Shown in pieces: positions 41,885 through 51,680 of a stretch of 64,000 nucleotides of DNA. How positions within the stretch are numbered: position 1 is the stretch's first letter; each line of letters starts with the position of its first letter. Under the pieces are notes generated by a model. It was given only the letters and a program-made list of their open reading frames with translations. It was not told the DNA's origin and made no database searches. Both the position numbers and the translations under genes were made by a program. The stretch is taken from assembly GCA_016709875.1 (NCBI GenBank), contig JADJLZ010000002.1, positions 124,001-188,000 of the forward strand, in the 5' to 3' direction. The DNA is from Planctomycetota bacterium. GTDB lineage: Bacteria > Planctomycetota > UBA1135 > GCA-002686595.

Positions 41885-43192
41885 CTATTTCTTCGGCGCC
41901 TTCCAACCCGCCTTCTCCGGGTCGTAGCGCACCTTCGCCTGCGGGAACTTCTCGAGGCGCTCCTCGGCAACGCGGATCAGCGTGTCCACGCGCGCGGCGA
42001 GATCCGCGGGCTCGTACTCGACTACCTCACTCGGCGGCACGCCGATGCCTTCGATGCCCTTGCCGCCGTTGAAACGTCCCTTGTTCGAGGCGACCGAGAC
42101 GTAGAGTTCGAAGAGCCCCGAGGGGAGCTCGATCGTCTCCTTCGAACTCGACATGCCCGCTGTCGCGCTCTCGCCGATCATCCAGCCGCGGCCGTCTTCC
42201 TTGAAGGTGCCCGAGCCCGTCTCGCCCGCGCTGCGCACGCCCGCGTCGACGATCACGACCACCGGCCCGCCGTAGGGATGCTCGCCGCTCGACTTGTAGG
42301 CGCCGAGCTTCGCGCCCTTGGGAAGGAAGTGCCCGAGGAAGTCCTCGTGGTCGAAGCCTCCGCCGCCGTTGCCGCGGAAGTCGAGGATCATCCCGGGCAC
42401 CTCGCCCAGCTTCTCGAGCGCCGCATCGATGCGCGCGGGCAGGTCCTCAGGCGTCTTGCGCAGCCAGATGTAGCCGTAGCCCCTCGCGGTCAGGCCCCAC
42501 ACGACCGGCAGCTGGCCCTCGAGCTTCTCGGGCTGGAATGCCGGGCCGAGGAGCGGCACGTCGGGCACGCCGCAGTCGAGCGTCTTCGCGAGCTTCCGGC
42601 CCTTCGCATCGACAGCCTCGACCTCGAGCTTCGTCCCGCGCTCGAGCAGCGGGCCGTAGTTGCAGGCCATGTAGAAGGCCTGCTGCTCGGTCGAGTAGCT
42701 CGTGACGTCGGACATCTCCTTCACGCGCCGCGCGAGCCATTCCTCGGCGGAGAGCCTGCCGAGCTTCACGAGCTCCATCCCCGGCGCGAGGCCCGACCTC
42801 TCGGCCTTACCGAAGACCGACTTCGCGTAGAGCTTCTTGCCGCTCCTCACGATCGTGAAGCCGGCGCTCGCGCGCTGCGGGAACATGTCCTCGGGCGGCT
42901 TGATCGACTTGCCCTTGCCGATCGGCTGCACCGCGCAGTGCCCGTCGTGCAGACGCGCGAGCAGGCGGATCAGGAGGCCGAGGTGCTCGCGCTCGTCCTT
43001 GACCTTCTTGGCCTCGGCCTTGAACTCGGTCGTGACGGCCTTCCAGTCGATCTTCTTCAGCGCGAGCAACGTGCCGCACTTCTTGCCGAGTTCCTCGAGC
43101 GCGAAATCGACGTCCTTCGCGCACACGTCGCGTGCGTTCTCGGCGCCTCCGAAGAGGGCGAGTGCGGCGAGGATCGGACCCGCGAGGAGCAC
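41885..43192 (-). CDS. S41-family (C-terminal-processing-like) peptidase
   Basis: A GTG start gives 435 residues with an N-terminal signal (LLAGPILAALALFGGAENA). Helical N-terminal and PDZ-like regions precede the catalytic tail-specific protease domain: PGMILDFRGNGGGGFDHEDF, VVVIVDAGVRSAGETGSGTF (nucleophile Ser in RSAGE) and GESATAGMSSSKETIELPSG. The usual Lys of the Ser-Lys dyad could be the K of SSSKE. Secreted S41 enzymes trim or degrade envelope proteins. It starts 9 bp after the GT39-like gene stop, indicating one operon. Confidence 0.8.
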   Translation of the reverse strand: MLLAGPILAALALFGGAENARDVCAKDVDFALEELGKKCGTLLALKKIDWKAVTTEFKAEAKKVKDEREHLGLLIRLLARLHDGHCAVQPIGKGKSIKPPEDMFPQRASAGFTIVRSGKKLYAKSVFGKAERSGLAPGMELVKLGRLSAEEWLARRVKEMSDVTSYSTEQQAFYMACNYGPLLERGTKLEVEAVDAKGRKLAKTLDCGVPDVPLLGPAFQPEKLEGQLPVVWGLTARGYGYIWLRKTPEDLPARIDAALEKLGEVPGMILDFRGNGGGGFDHEDFLGHFLPKGAKLGAYKSSGEHPYGGPVVVIVDAGVRSAGETGSGTFKEDGRGWMIGESATAGMSSSKETIELPSGLFELYVSVASNKGRFNGGKGIEGIGVPPSEVVEYEPADLAARVDTLIRVAEERLEKFPQAKVRYDPEKAGWKAPKK

Positions 43193-43201
43193 ACGGCCAT
43201 T

Positions 43202-44728
43202 CTAGCGGTAGTGGCGCAACGCCGGCCAGCGCTCTTCCAGCGGCGCCTCCAGCCCGCGGCAGATCCAGATCGCGGCCCCGTTCTCGTAGGGCATCGCGTA
43301 CTCGCAGTCCGTCGTGTCCGCGAGCGTCGAGCTCTGGAAGTACGGGTGCGTGTCCTCCGGTCTCCCGCCGACGACGATCATCACCGCCCCCGTGCAGCCG
43401 TGCGTCCCCCACAGCCAATAGTTGTTGTGGCCCGAGAGCGCCGGCGGGAGGCCGTACTGCGCGCCGAAGCGGTCGATCGCGCCCGCCTCGCCGTAGTTGG
43501 TGCAGTAGATCCCGCACTGCGCGCGCTCGGCCTCGGGGAGCGAGCGGTACACGCGCGCGACGCGCTCGGCGAGCTCCTCCCAGCCGAACATGTCGGCGAA
43601 GAACTGTCCGAGCTTGCCCTCCTCGGTGTTCTCCTGCGCCTTCGGCTTCACGTGCAGCGCCTGCTGGTAGCGGATCAACGTCTGCGGAGCGAGCAGCGGC
43701 AGCGCGAGCGGCACGATCGCCCCTCCGGCGAGCACCAGCCAGCCGATCGCGACCGGCCGCAGCCGTGTGCGCCAGCCCCGCGCGCTGAAGCGCTCCAGTG
43801 CGACACCTCCCGCCGCGAAGAGCGGCGCGTAGGCGACGCAGAGGTAGTTCGGCCGGCTCGAGCCGCTCGAAACGAGCAGCGCCGCGACCGCGAGGTAGAC
43901 GATGGCGAAGATGCGCCACCTGCTCGAAGCGCACAGCCAGACGAGCCCCGCGATCCACACGGGCAACATCGCCGGCCCCATCACGAGCAGCTGCTGCTTC
44001 CAGAACTCGCCGAAGGAGGTGTGCACCATCTTTTCCTGCGTGGCGTGGCGCATGAACTCGAGCGTCGGCCAGTCGTTGTGCACCTGCCACACGACGTGCG
44101 GCACGAGCATCGCGAGCGCGATCGCCGCCGCGATCCACGGCCAGCGGCCCGCGAGCAGGCGCCTGTGCGGCGTGAGCAGCAACCCGAGCACCAGCGCCCC
44201 GCCGAACCAGAGCATGCTGGCCTTGTTCAGGAGCCCCAACCCGAGCACGACGCCGAGCACCATCCAATCCCGCGGCCGCGGATTCTCGAGGATGCGCGCC
44301 ACGATCAGCGCCGCGACCGTCCAGAAGAGGAGGTCGAGGCTGTTCATGCTGAAGTAGTGGTCGAGCGCGAGGTACACCGGCGCGAAGAGCGCGCACAGAC
44401 ACGCGACGGCCTGCGCAAAGCGGCCTCCGCCGAGCTTTGCCGCGAGCACGCCCGTCACAAACACGGTCCCCGCTCCCGCGAGCGCCGGCAGACAGCGCAT
44501 CGCGACCAGCGACTCGCCGAAGAGCCCGCGCCACAGCGCGAGCAGCGCGATCGAGAGCGGCGGCTGGTCGACGTAGCCCCAGGCGAGGTGCTTGCTGCAG
44601 GCGACGTAGTAGAGCTCGTCGCGGAACCAGCCGTAGTTCGTGATCGCCGTCACCTGGAGGACGAGCTCGAGCAGCGCGAAGGCGAGCGGAATGGCCAGCA
44701 GGCCGCGGGTCTGGGGAGGCTTGGACAT
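43202..44728 (-). CDS. GT39/ArnT-like glycosyltransferase membrane protein
   Basis: The product is 508 residues from ATG 44726-44728. The family hallmarks are ITNYGWFRDELYYVACSKHL (first-loop acidic pair), AWGYVDQPPLSIALLALWRG, and YLALDHYFSMNSLDLLFWTV. About ten to twelve membrane helices come before a soluble C-terminal domain (EYAMPYENGAAIWICRGLEA). These enzymes transfer sugars from polyprenyl-phosphate donors in the periplasm. The upstream region is the abnormal G/C-only tract at 44736-45470, so the native promoter and ribosome site cannot be read. Confidence 0.86.
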   Translation of the reverse strand: MSKPPQTRGLLAIPLAFALLELVLQVTAITNYGWFRDELYYVACSKHLAWGYVDQPPLSIALLALWRGLFGESLVAMRCLPALAGAGTVFVTGVLAAKLGGGRFAQAVACLCALFAPVYLALDHYFSMNSLDLLFWTVAALIVARILENPRPRDWMVLGVVLGLGLLNKASMLWFGGALVLGLLLTPHRRLLAGRWPWIAAAIALAMLVPHVVWQVHNDWPTLEFMRHATQEKMVHTSFGEFWKQQLLVMGPAMLPVWIAGLVWLCASSRWRIFAIVYLAVAALLVSSGSSRPNYLCVAYAPLFAAGGVALERFSARGWRTRLRPVAIGWLVLAGGAIVPLALPLLAPQTLIRYQQALHVKPKAQENTEEGKLGQFFADMFGWEELAERVARVYRSLPEAERAQCGIYCTNYGEAGAIDRFGAQYGLPPALSGHNNYWLWGTHGCTGAVMIVVGGRPEDTHPYFQSSTLADTTDCEYAMPYENGAAIWICRGLEAPLEERWPALRHYR

Positions 44729-44735
44729 CTGGCCT

Positions 44736-45470
44736 GGGCCCCCGGCCCCCCGGGGGCCCCGGCCGCCCCCCGGGGGGGGGCGGCCCCCCCGCGCCCGCCC
44801 GCCCCGGGGGGGCCGCCCCGCGGGGCGGGGGCGCCCCCGGGGGGCGGCCCCCCCCCGCGGGGGGGGCCCCCCGGTCCCCCCCCCCCCCCCCCCCCCGCCG
44901 GGGCCGGGGGGGGGGCGGGGGGGGGGGCCCCCGCCCCCCCCCCCGGCCCCCCGGCCCCGCGCCCCCGCCCCCCCGCCCGGGGGGCCCCCCCGGGCCCCCC
45001 CCCCGGGCCCCGGCCCCGCCCGGGCCCCCCCCCGGGCCCCCCCGCCGCCCCCCCCCCCGCCGCCCCCCCGCGCGCCCGCCGGGCCCCCCCCCCCCCCGGG
45101 GGCCCCCCCGGCCCCCCCCCCCCCCCCCCCCCCGGGGCCGGGGGGGCCGGGGCCCCCGGCCCCCCCCCCGCGGCCCCCCCCCCCCCCCCCCCCCCCCGGC
45201 CCCCCCCGCCCCCCGGCGGGCCCCCCCCCCCCCCCCCCCCCCCCCGCCCCCCCCCCACCCCCCGCCCCCCCCCCGCCGCGGCGCGGGCGGGGCGCCCCCC
45301 CCCCCCGGCCGGGGGGGGGGGGGGGGGCGGGGGCCGGGGGCCGCCGCCGCGGGGGGGGGGGGGGGGGGCCCCCCCCCGCCCGGGGGGGGGGGGGGGGGCC
45401 CCCCCCCGGCCCCCCCCCGGGGGGGGGGCCCGGCGCCCGCCCCCCCCCCCCCGCCGCCCGGGGCCCGGCC
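44736..45470. other. 735-bp tract of almost pure G and C (2 A/T bases)
   Basis: Between T at 44735 and T at 45471 only two bases are not G or C (T at 44875, A at 45257). The tract consists of irregular C-runs and G-runs up to and beyond ten bases. It is unlike anything else in the window and encodes only Gly/Pro/Ala/Arg nonsense in all frames. It separates the GT39-like gene start from the gene at 45652. Base-calling or consensus failure across a hard GC region is the simplest explanation; a genuine homopolymer satellite is possible. Confidence 0.9.
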
Positions 45471-45651
45471 TGCGGGCGGGTGTGCGGACCGCGCCATTCA
45501 CCCTCTACGCCGCCCCTCTCCAGCGTCCGGGTTAGACTTCGAGGAGTCGGATCCTGGCCGGGCGGGACCCTTTTCCTCCCCGATCGCGTCCCACACGGAG
45601 CGCCCGGAGCCGAGCGCAGCCCGCACCCACCGCGAACCCGCAAACAGATCC

Positions 45652-46206
45652 ATGAAATCCAGCCTCCACAAGCTCCTCGCCACCGGCGCAGTCCTCGCCG
45701 CGAGCGCCACGCTCGCCTGGGCCAGCATCCAGCGCCTCGATCTCGCCGCGATGATGAAGGCGGCGGACAACGCCGTCGTCGGCACGATCACGCACAAGGA
45801 GACGATCCGCATCGACCACCCGGTCGCGGGCAAGGAGCTCTACTTCACCGCGCTCACGATCGAGGGCCACTCGCTCAAGGACGACTCGAACGTGACCGTC
45901 GACGTGTGGTTCGGCGGCGGCTTCGTCGATCCCGAGCACGGCGTGCACAATTCGGAGGCGCCCAGCGACGACGACCAGAAGATCGGCAACCACGTCGTCG
46001 CGTTCTACCACTGGGAGCCGAACATGGGCGGCGACCACGCGGGCAACGCGCTCTACGCCTGGCACGGCGGCCTGTACCGCACCTTCGAGGCGCGCAGCGG
46101 CAAGACGATCGTGCAGGGCCGCGGCGACGGCTACGCGATCCCGGCCAACATCGAACTGGGCGAGCTCACCAAGCAGATCAAGGTGCTCGCGCCGCAGCCC
46201 AAGTGA
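45652..46206 (+). CDS. secreted hypothetical protein upstream of matrixin-like protease
   Basis: The 184-residue product has a signal peptide (LHKLLATGAVLAASATLAWA). The mature part reads LDLAAMMKAADNAVVGTITH, KELYFTALTIEGHSLKDDSN and YRTFEARSGKTIVQGRGDGY. VVGTITHKE and FTALTIEGHSLK suggest a beta-rich domain seen in secreted planctomycete proteins that precede matrixin-like proteases. It ends 17 bp before the protease gene, so they probably form an operon, perhaps as partner or substrate. Confidence 0.6.
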   Translation: MKSSLHKLLATGAVLAASATLAWASIQRLDLAAMMKAADNAVVGTITHKETIRIDHPVAGKELYFTALTIEGHSLKDDSNVTVDVWFGGGFVDPEHGVHNSEAPSDDDQKIGNHVVAFYHWEPNMGGDHAGNALYAWHGGLYRTFEARSGKTIVQGRGDGYAIPANIELGELTKQIKVLAPQPK

Positions 46207-46223
46207 GCGAATCGAGGCGCAGG

Positions 46224-47609
46224 ATGAAGCTCAAGAACTGGATCGCTCCCTCGCTCGCGCTCGCCGGAGCCGCGTGGGTGCTGTTGCCGACGAACAGCGA
46301 GGCCTACGTCGTCTTCGGCACGGGCCTGCCGACCGGACAGCGCGACTTCCGCGTCTACAACAACTTCACCGACTCGACCGCGAACGACAACCAGACGCCC
46401 GATCCGAACTTCCCCGGCGCGCAGGGTGCGGTGATGGCGATCTGGAAGGCCTGCGTCGAGTGGGGCAGCCGCTTGCACGGCGACGGCACGGGCGATCCCT
46501 CGCAGCCGGGCGACCTCGGCTCGGGCGGCGCGAACTTCGACGCGGTCTTCGCGGGCGAGGCGACGGGCGTCGGCACGACCGACGACAACGTCTTCTCCGA
46601 GATCGCGGGCTCGAGCGGCGGCGTGTTCGCCTACACCGAGGTGCCCTCCGAGGACGGCTGGCGCATCCGCTTCTACAGCACCTGGCAGTGGGCCGACGGC
46701 CCGGGAACGAGCATCGGCGCGGGCACCGCGGACCTGCAGGGCGTCGCGGCGCACGAGTACGGCCACGCGCTCGGCCTCAACCACACGAGCGTCGCCGGCG
46801 CGACGATGCTCTCGGCGATCATCGCCAACGGCGTGCCGATGCGCAGCATCGAGCAGGATGACATCGACGGCGTGCGCGCGATCTACAACCTCGCGAGCGG
46901 CACCAAGCCGGTGATCACCGGTCTCTCGGTCAACGGCTCGACGATCACGATCACGGGCCAGAACTTCGCGCCCACCGGCAACGAGATCTGGTTCGCGCCG
47001 CAGGTGCCGACGGCCGAATCGATGGCCTGGCCGGTGGTCGTGCTGCCCAACCAGGGCTCGACCGGCGGCGGGACGCAGCTCTCGGTCGGCACGCCCTTCG
47101 GCGCGGGCGACGGCGACATCGTCGTCAAGGTGCCGGGTGCCGGCTTCGCGACGCTCAGCAACGCCTGGCCGGCCGACGTGAACGCGGGCCCGGCCTGCAC
47201 GACGCCCGGCAACAGCTGCGGCCCGAACCCGAACTCGTTCAGTCCCTTCGGCGCCAACATGGGCTACTCGGGCTCGCACTCGATCGCGCAGAACGACCTG
47301 ACTCTGCTGTGCTACGACGCTCCCCCGCTGAAGCTCACGATCTTCTACTACGGCCGCACGGCGAACGGCAGCTACCCCTTCGGCAACGGCACGCGTTGCA
47401 TCGACGGGCCGCTGTACCGCTTGCTCCCCGCGGTCACCTCGGATGCGACGGGGATCGCGACTCGACCTCTGGACCTCAACCACATGCCTCCTGGCGGCGA
47501 CATGATTCCGGGCAGCACGATGCATGCCTCGGCCTATTATCGCGACCCAGCCGCGGGCGGCGCGTCTTTCAACACGGCAGATGTCCTGAGCTGGATCTGG
47601 TGCCCCTGA
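46224..47609 (+). CDS. secreted matrixin-like zinc metalloprotease with IPT/TIG-like domain and Cys-rich C-terminal module
   Basis: The 461-residue product has a signal peptide (WIAPSLALAGAAWVLLPTNS). The peptidase domain carries the metzincin zinc site AAHEYGHALGLNHT (HExxHxxGxxH, about residues 178-188) followed by GVPMRSIEQDDIDGVRAIYN, the Met-turn region of matrixins. A TIG-like domain comes next (VITGLSVNGSTITITGQNFA). The C-terminal ~130 residues hold paired cysteines and FGNGTRCIDGPLYRL and SAYYRDPA, similar to the C-terminus of the protein at 27021-28118. It is probably a secreted endopeptidase; its target is unknown. Confidence 0.85.
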   Translation: MKLKNWIAPSLALAGAAWVLLPTNSEAYVVFGTGLPTGQRDFRVYNNFTDSTANDNQTPDPNFPGAQGAVMAIWKACVEWGSRLHGDGTGDPSQPGDLGSGGANFDAVFAGEATGVGTTDDNVFSEIAGSSGGVFAYTEVPSEDGWRIRFYSTWQWADGPGTSIGAGTADLQGVAAHEYGHALGLNHTSVAGATMLSAIIANGVPMRSIEQDDIDGVRAIYNLASGTKPVITGLSVNGSTITITGQNFAPTGNEIWFAPQVPTAESMAWPVVVLPNQGSTGGGTQLSVGTPFGAGDGDIVVKVPGAGFATLSNAWPADVNAGPACTTPGNSCGPNPNSFSPFGANMGYSGSHSIAQNDLTLLCYDAPPLKLTIFYYGRTANGSYPFGNGTRCIDGPLYRLLPAVTSDATGIATRPLDLNHMPPGGDMIPGSTMHASAYYRDPAAGGASFNTADVLSWIWCP

Positions 47610-47720
47610 TCCATCCCGGACGATCGAGCCCACTGCGCCGCGCGGATCCCGCGGCGCGCCCTTGCCCGCGCACCCTCCCGCGGGCTTGACTGTCGGTTCG
47701 CGCCCCGGGCGCGAGGACCC

Positions 47721-50324
47721 ATGTTCGAGATCGACGACTCACTTCGCCGCCGTCGGGCCGCTGCAGGCCTGTTCGTCGTGCTGCTCATCGTGCTGGGAGT
47801 CTGGCTGCGCAGCCTCTACGGCGACTTCGTGTACGACGACAACCTGCTCGTGAAGCGCAACCCCGCGCTGACCGAGCTCGCGAACTGGCCCAGCGTGGTC
47901 GGCCGCGGGATGTGGTCCTTCCTCGACGCGTCGGATGCGCAGCACCTGGGCTACTGGCGGCCGCTCGCCGGCACGGTGCTGCTCTTCACCAACGTGCTCG
48001 GACACGGCTCGCCGCTCGCGTTCCACTGGGTCGAGGTGCTCTTGCACCTGGCCGCGACGGCCGCGGCCTTCGCGCTGGCGCTCGAGCTCGCGGGCTCGCT
48101 GCCGGTGGCGCTGCTCACAGCGCTGCTCTTCGGCCTGCACCCGGCGCACACCGAGAGCGTCGCCTGGATCAGCGCGCTCAACGACCCGCTCTTCGCGCTC
48201 TTTGCGCTGCTCGCGCTGCGCTCCTGGGTGCGCTGGCGCAAGGGCGGCTCGCAGGGCACGCCCTGGAGCGCGGGAATCCTGCTGCTCCTCTCGCTCTTCT
48301 CGAAGGAGCTCGGCGTCGCGGTCGTGCCGCTCGCACTTCTCTACGACCTCGCGCGCGAACGCAAGCCGGGCGAGGCGCTGCTGCGCGCGCGCGACTGGCT
48401 GCCCTTCGCTGCCGCGGGCCTCTTGTGGTACGCGGGCCGCGTGGCGGTCTTCGGCGAGCTCGGCGCGGGCCTGGGCCGCACGACGACCTGGTTCGGCGTC
48501 GGCCCCGCGCGCCTGGCGCAGCTGCGCATCGAGCTCTTCGGCGGCTACGCCTGGCTCGGACTGTGGCCGGTGGAGCTGCAGCTCTTCCACCCCTTCCGAC
48601 CGACGCTGCCGGGCTCTGACCCGCTCTACCTGCGCGCGCTCGCGTGCAGCGCGGGTCTCGTCGCCGCGATCGTCTGGGCCTGGAGATCCAAGCGCCGCAC
48701 GCTCGCCTACGCGCTCGCCTTCCTGCCCGTCTCGATCCTGCCCACGCTCGTGCGCGTCGAGTCGCTGGGCATCTCGCCGCTGGCCGAGCGCTACCTGTAC
48801 CTGGGCGTGTTCGGTTTCGCGCTCGCGATCGCGTGGAGCGCGTGGACCTGGCTGCCGCGCGCACTCGCGATCGCCATCTGCCTTTCGATCGGCGTGCTGT
48901 ACTCGGTGAAGAGCATCGAGCGCACGCCCTTCTGGCACGACGATTTCACGCTCTTCCGCAGGCTGCACGAGCAGACGCCGCAAGTCCCCGAGGCGCACTG
49001 GGGCCTGGGCCGCATCCTGCTCGAACGCTACCGCACGAAGGGTGCAGTCCAGGACCTGCAAGAGGCCGACGAGGTCTTCCAGAGCGGCCTCGAGCTCCTG
49101 CACCGTGCGCAGGGAACCGCGACGAAGCCCGGCGACGGCTCGATCTTCGCGACCGTCAACGACCACATCCAGACCAACATGGGCGTCGCCTGGTGCCTGC
49201 TCTACCAGGGCGAGCTCACCGGCGAACTCCAGAACGGCGCCGAGGACGCGTTCCAGCAGATCGTCGAGCGCTACCCCGACAGCGACCAGGCGCACGTCGG
49301 CCTGGCGAGCGCGCAAGTGCAGCACGGCAAGCTCGAGGATGCCGAGAAATCGCTGCGCAAGGCGCTCTCGCTCAACGAGCGCAACGCCGAAGCGCACCAC
49401 AACCTCGGCCTGGTGCTGATGAGCACCGGCAAGATCGACTTGGCCGTGAAGGAGTTCGAACGCGCGCTCGAGCTGCGCCCCGAGCACCTCGAAGACCAGA
49501 TCTGGCTCGCGCGCCTCGCGCTGCAGCAGGGCCAGGAACCGACCGCGCGCGACTGGATCGCCCGCGCGCGCGCCGCGCACCCCGAGTCGACCGCACCGCT
49601 CGTCGTCGAGGCCACGCTGCGCGCGCAGCAGAAGGACTTCGACGGCGCGCGCAAGCTCGTCGAGCAGGCGCTCGACCGCGACCCCGACGACGGCGAAGGC
49701 CTGCTCTTGAAGGGCAAGCTGTGCCTCATGCGCGGCGAGCAGAACCTCGCCAAGCAGGCCCTCGGCCGCGCCTGCGAGCTGCTGCCGACGAGCTTCGAGG
49801 CCAACTACAACATGGGCGCGCTCGTCGCGAGCACGGACGCCGACGCCGCGCTGCCCTACCTCGTGCGCGCCTACGAGCTGCGCACGCCCGGCCCGATCGC
49901 CGACGCGCTGCGCCAGTCGCTGCTCGCGATCCCCTTCCGCGCCGCGCGCACACCCGTCGACCTCGCCAAGGCCGACCTCGCGCGCGGCGACGTTGCGGGC
50001 GCGAGCGAGTGGGTCGCGATCGCGAAGACGGTCGAACCCGGGAGCGGCGAGGTGCAGTTGCTCGCCGGCAACCTCGCGCAGCGCCGCGGTGCGCTCGGCG
50101 AGGCGGAGAAGGAGCTGCTCGAGGCCTGCAAGCTGCTGCCCTCGAGCATCGAGGCGCGCTTCGCGCTCGCGCAGCTCTACCAGGCGCAACAGCGAACCGA
50201 CGACGAACGCAAGGCGCTCGAGGATCTGCTCACCGTCGCCAAGCGCGAAGGTGCGGCCGCGCTCGAGGACGAGTTCATGCGCCGCAAGGCGCGCGAACGG
50301 CTCGAGGAGCTCGCGGGGAAGTAG
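47721..50324 (+). CDS. TMTC-like membrane protein with C-terminal TPR repeats
   Basis: The 867-residue product has about ten membrane helices in residues ~15-400. The first extracytoplasmic loop, YGDFVYDDNLLVKRNPALTE, has the acidic DD pair typical of TMTC/GT-C O-mannosyltransferases. GLHPAHTESVAWISALNDPL is another family signature. The remaining ~450 residues are tetratricopeptide repeats (AHVGLASAQVQHGKLEDAEK, AHHNLGLVLMSTGKIDLAVK). Such proteins may glycosylate exported proteins with the TPRs as substrate docking sites. That activity is inferred. The gene lies alone between the protease and the convergent PyrK-like gene. Confidence 0.8.
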   Translation: MFEIDDSLRRRRAAAGLFVVLLIVLGVWLRSLYGDFVYDDNLLVKRNPALTELANWPSVVGRGMWSFLDASDAQHLGYWRPLAGTVLLFTNVLGHGSPLAFHWVEVLLHLAATAAAFALALELAGSLPVALLTALLFGLHPAHTESVAWISALNDPLFALFALLALRSWVRWRKGGSQGTPWSAGILLLLSLFSKELGVAVVPLALLYDLARERKPGEALLRARDWLPFAAAGLLWYAGRVAVFGELGAGLGRTTTWFGVGPARLAQLRIELFGGYAWLGLWPVELQLFHPFRPTLPGSDPLYLRALACSAGLVAAIVWAWRSKRRTLAYALAFLPVSILPTLVRVESLGISPLAERYLYLGVFGFALAIAWSAWTWLPRALAIAICLSIGVLYSVKSIERTPFWHDDFTLFRRLHEQTPQVPEAHWGLGRILLERYRTKGAVQDLQEADEVFQSGLELLHRAQGTATKPGDGSIFATVNDHIQTNMGVAWCLLYQGELTGELQNGAEDAFQQIVERYPDSDQAHVGLASAQVQHGKLEDAEKSLRKALSLNERNAEAHHNLGLVLMSTGKIDLAVKEFERALELRPEHLEDQIWLARLALQQGQEPTARDWIARARAAHPESTAPLVVEATLRAQQKDFDGARKLVEQALDRDPDDGEGLLLKGKLCLMRGEQNLAKQALGRACELLPTSFEANYNMGALVASTDADAALPYLVRAYELRTPGPIADALRQSLLAIPFRAARTPVDLAKADLARGDVAGASEWVAIAKTVEPGSGEVQLLAGNLAQRRGALGEAEKELLEACKLLPSSIEARFALAQLYQAQQRTDDERKALEDLLTVAKREGAAALEDEFMRRKARERLEELAGK

Positions 50325-50334
50325 AGCCGGCGCC

Positions 50335-51192
50335 TCAGTGCGCTCCGCAGAGCGTGATCGCGTCGGTCTTGAACACCGGGCCCTCGACGCAGCACTTCGC
50401 GTTCGGCCAGGCGCCCATCGGCCCCTCGGGCACCGTCGGCACCGGGCAGCCGTTGCAGATCCCGACACCGCAGCCCATCAAGGTCTCGAGCGACAGCCAG
50501 CACTCGAGCGCGTTCTTGCGCGCGTGCAACTCGACCGCTTCGAGCATCTTCTCGGGCCCGCAGGCCAGGAGACGCACCGACTTGGGGATCTTCCCCGCGC
50601 TCTGCAGCTCTTCCAAGAGCTGCAGCACGTGCCCCTTCTTTCCCGCCGAGCCATCCATCGTGCAGGTGTGCACCGCGACGCCCAGCTTCTGGAAGTCCGC
50701 GAGCTCGTAGAGCATGTCCGCCTTCGCGGCGCCGTAGAGATAGAAGATCTCGCTCGGCTTGCACTTCGCCTGGCCGTCCATGCCCGCGAGCGCCTGCTCG
50801 ATCGCCATGTAGAACGGCGCGGAGCCGATGCCACCGGCGAGCATCACCCACGGTGCTCCGTCGCCCGTGAGCGCGGGCCAGCCGTTGCCGAGCGGACCGA
50901 CGACGCGCAGCTTCGTTCCGGGCGTACTCTTCGCGAGCGCCTGCGTGCCCTGGCCCATGACCTTGATCATGAACTCGAGTTCGCCGCTGGCGGTCTCGCG
51001 GTAGAGCGAGAAGGGCCGCGGGATCGCGGGCGAGAGCCGGTCCTCGCGGCGCAGCATGAAGAAGCGCGCGGCGCGCAGCGGCGGGAGGCGCTCCTCGAGC
51101 GCGACGCGCAGGATCACGCCGTCGGAGCCCGAGGGCCGCACCGAGACCACTTGTCCCTCTCGGGAACGCGCGTCATTGGGGGGAGCCGGCAT
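50335..51192 (-). CDS. pyrK: PyrK-like dihydroorotate dehydrogenase electron-transfer subunit
   Basis: The 285-residue product is a ferredoxin-reductase-type flavoprotein. The FAD site is AIPRPFSLYR, the NAD site VMLAGGIGSAPFYMAIEQ and LLACGPEKMLEAVE. The [2Fe-2S] cysteines are in LMGCGVGICNGCPVP with the last one in KCCVEGPVF. This matches PyrK, which passes electrons from PyrD type 1B to NAD. No pyrD is in the window, so the partner must be elsewhere, or the protein serves another oxidoreductase. It diverges from the HIT gene across 32 bp. Confidence 0.85.
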   Translation of the reverse strand: MPAPPNDARSREGQVVSVRPSGSDGVILRVALEERLPPLRAARFFMLRREDRLSPAIPRPFSLYRETASGELEFMIKVMGQGTQALAKSTPGTKLRVVGPLGNGWPALTGDGAPWVMLAGGIGSAPFYMAIEQALAGMDGQAKCKPSEIFYLYGAAKADMLYELADFQKLGVAVHTCTMDGSAGKKGHVLQLLEELQSAGKIPKSVRLLACGPEKMLEAVELHARKNALECWLSLETLMGCGVGICNGCPVPTVPEGPMGAWPNAKCCVEGPVFKTDAITLCGAH

Positions 51193-51224
51193 GGGGCGAG
51201 TAGGATAGCGAGCGAGAGACCTAT

Positions 51225-51623
51225 TTGAAGACCTTCGCAGACATCCTCAGCGGCCAGCAGCCCGTGGCGCGCGTGTGGGAGGACGAGGCGCACCTGGCCT
51301 TCCTCGCCACGCACCCTGTGCACGCGGGGCACACGATCCTCACGACCAAGCGCATCGCGCCCTACCTCTTCGAACTCTCGCCGGAGGAGCAGCGCGCGCT
51401 GTGGGAGGCCGCGGGCAAGGTCGCGGAGCTCTTGAAGCGCAACCTGCCCTGCGAACGCGTGTGCGTCGCGGTCGTCGGCTGGGAGGTGCGCCACGTGCAC
51501 GTGCACCTCGTGCCGACCGACAAGCCGGGCGAGTTCCCGCCGCTCGGCGGCGCGCAGATGAGCGCGAACGAGCTCGACTGGATCGCGCAGCGCGTGCGCA
51601 CGGGGCGCGGGCCGGCCTGCTAG
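51225..51623 (+). CDS. HIT-family nucleotide-binding protein
   Basis: The 132-residue frame begins at a TTG (KTFADILSGQQPVARVWEDE) and contains HPVHAGHTILTTKRIAPYLF, then the histidine triad VRHVHVHLVPTDK. The triad is complete. The HIT fold hydrolyses AMP-linked substrates such as AMP-lysine, AMP-NH2 or dinucleoside polyphosphates. No better start is visible upstream. Length and motif order are typical of HinT-like proteins. Confidence 0.85.
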   Translation: MKTFADILSGQQPVARVWEDEAHLAFLATHPVHAGHTILTTKRIAPYLFELSPEEQRALWEAAGKVAELLKRNLPCERVCVAVVGWEVRHVHVHLVPTDKPGEFPPLGGAQMSANELDWIAQRVRTGRGPAC

Positions 51624-51680
51624 AGTCCCGAGCCAGGGTCTTCTGGAGAGACGCGCGTCCTCGCGCATCCCTCGACCCAT

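Noticed and set aside
42278..45535. 1,085-codon plus-strand open frame
   Set aside because: It is antisense to the S41 protease and GT39-like genes and continues through the G/C-only tract. It is long only because stop codons are rare at this GC content.
47739..50468. 909-codon minus-strand open frame
   Set aside because: It is antisense to the TMTC-like protein, which has recognisable helices, a DD loop and TPRs.
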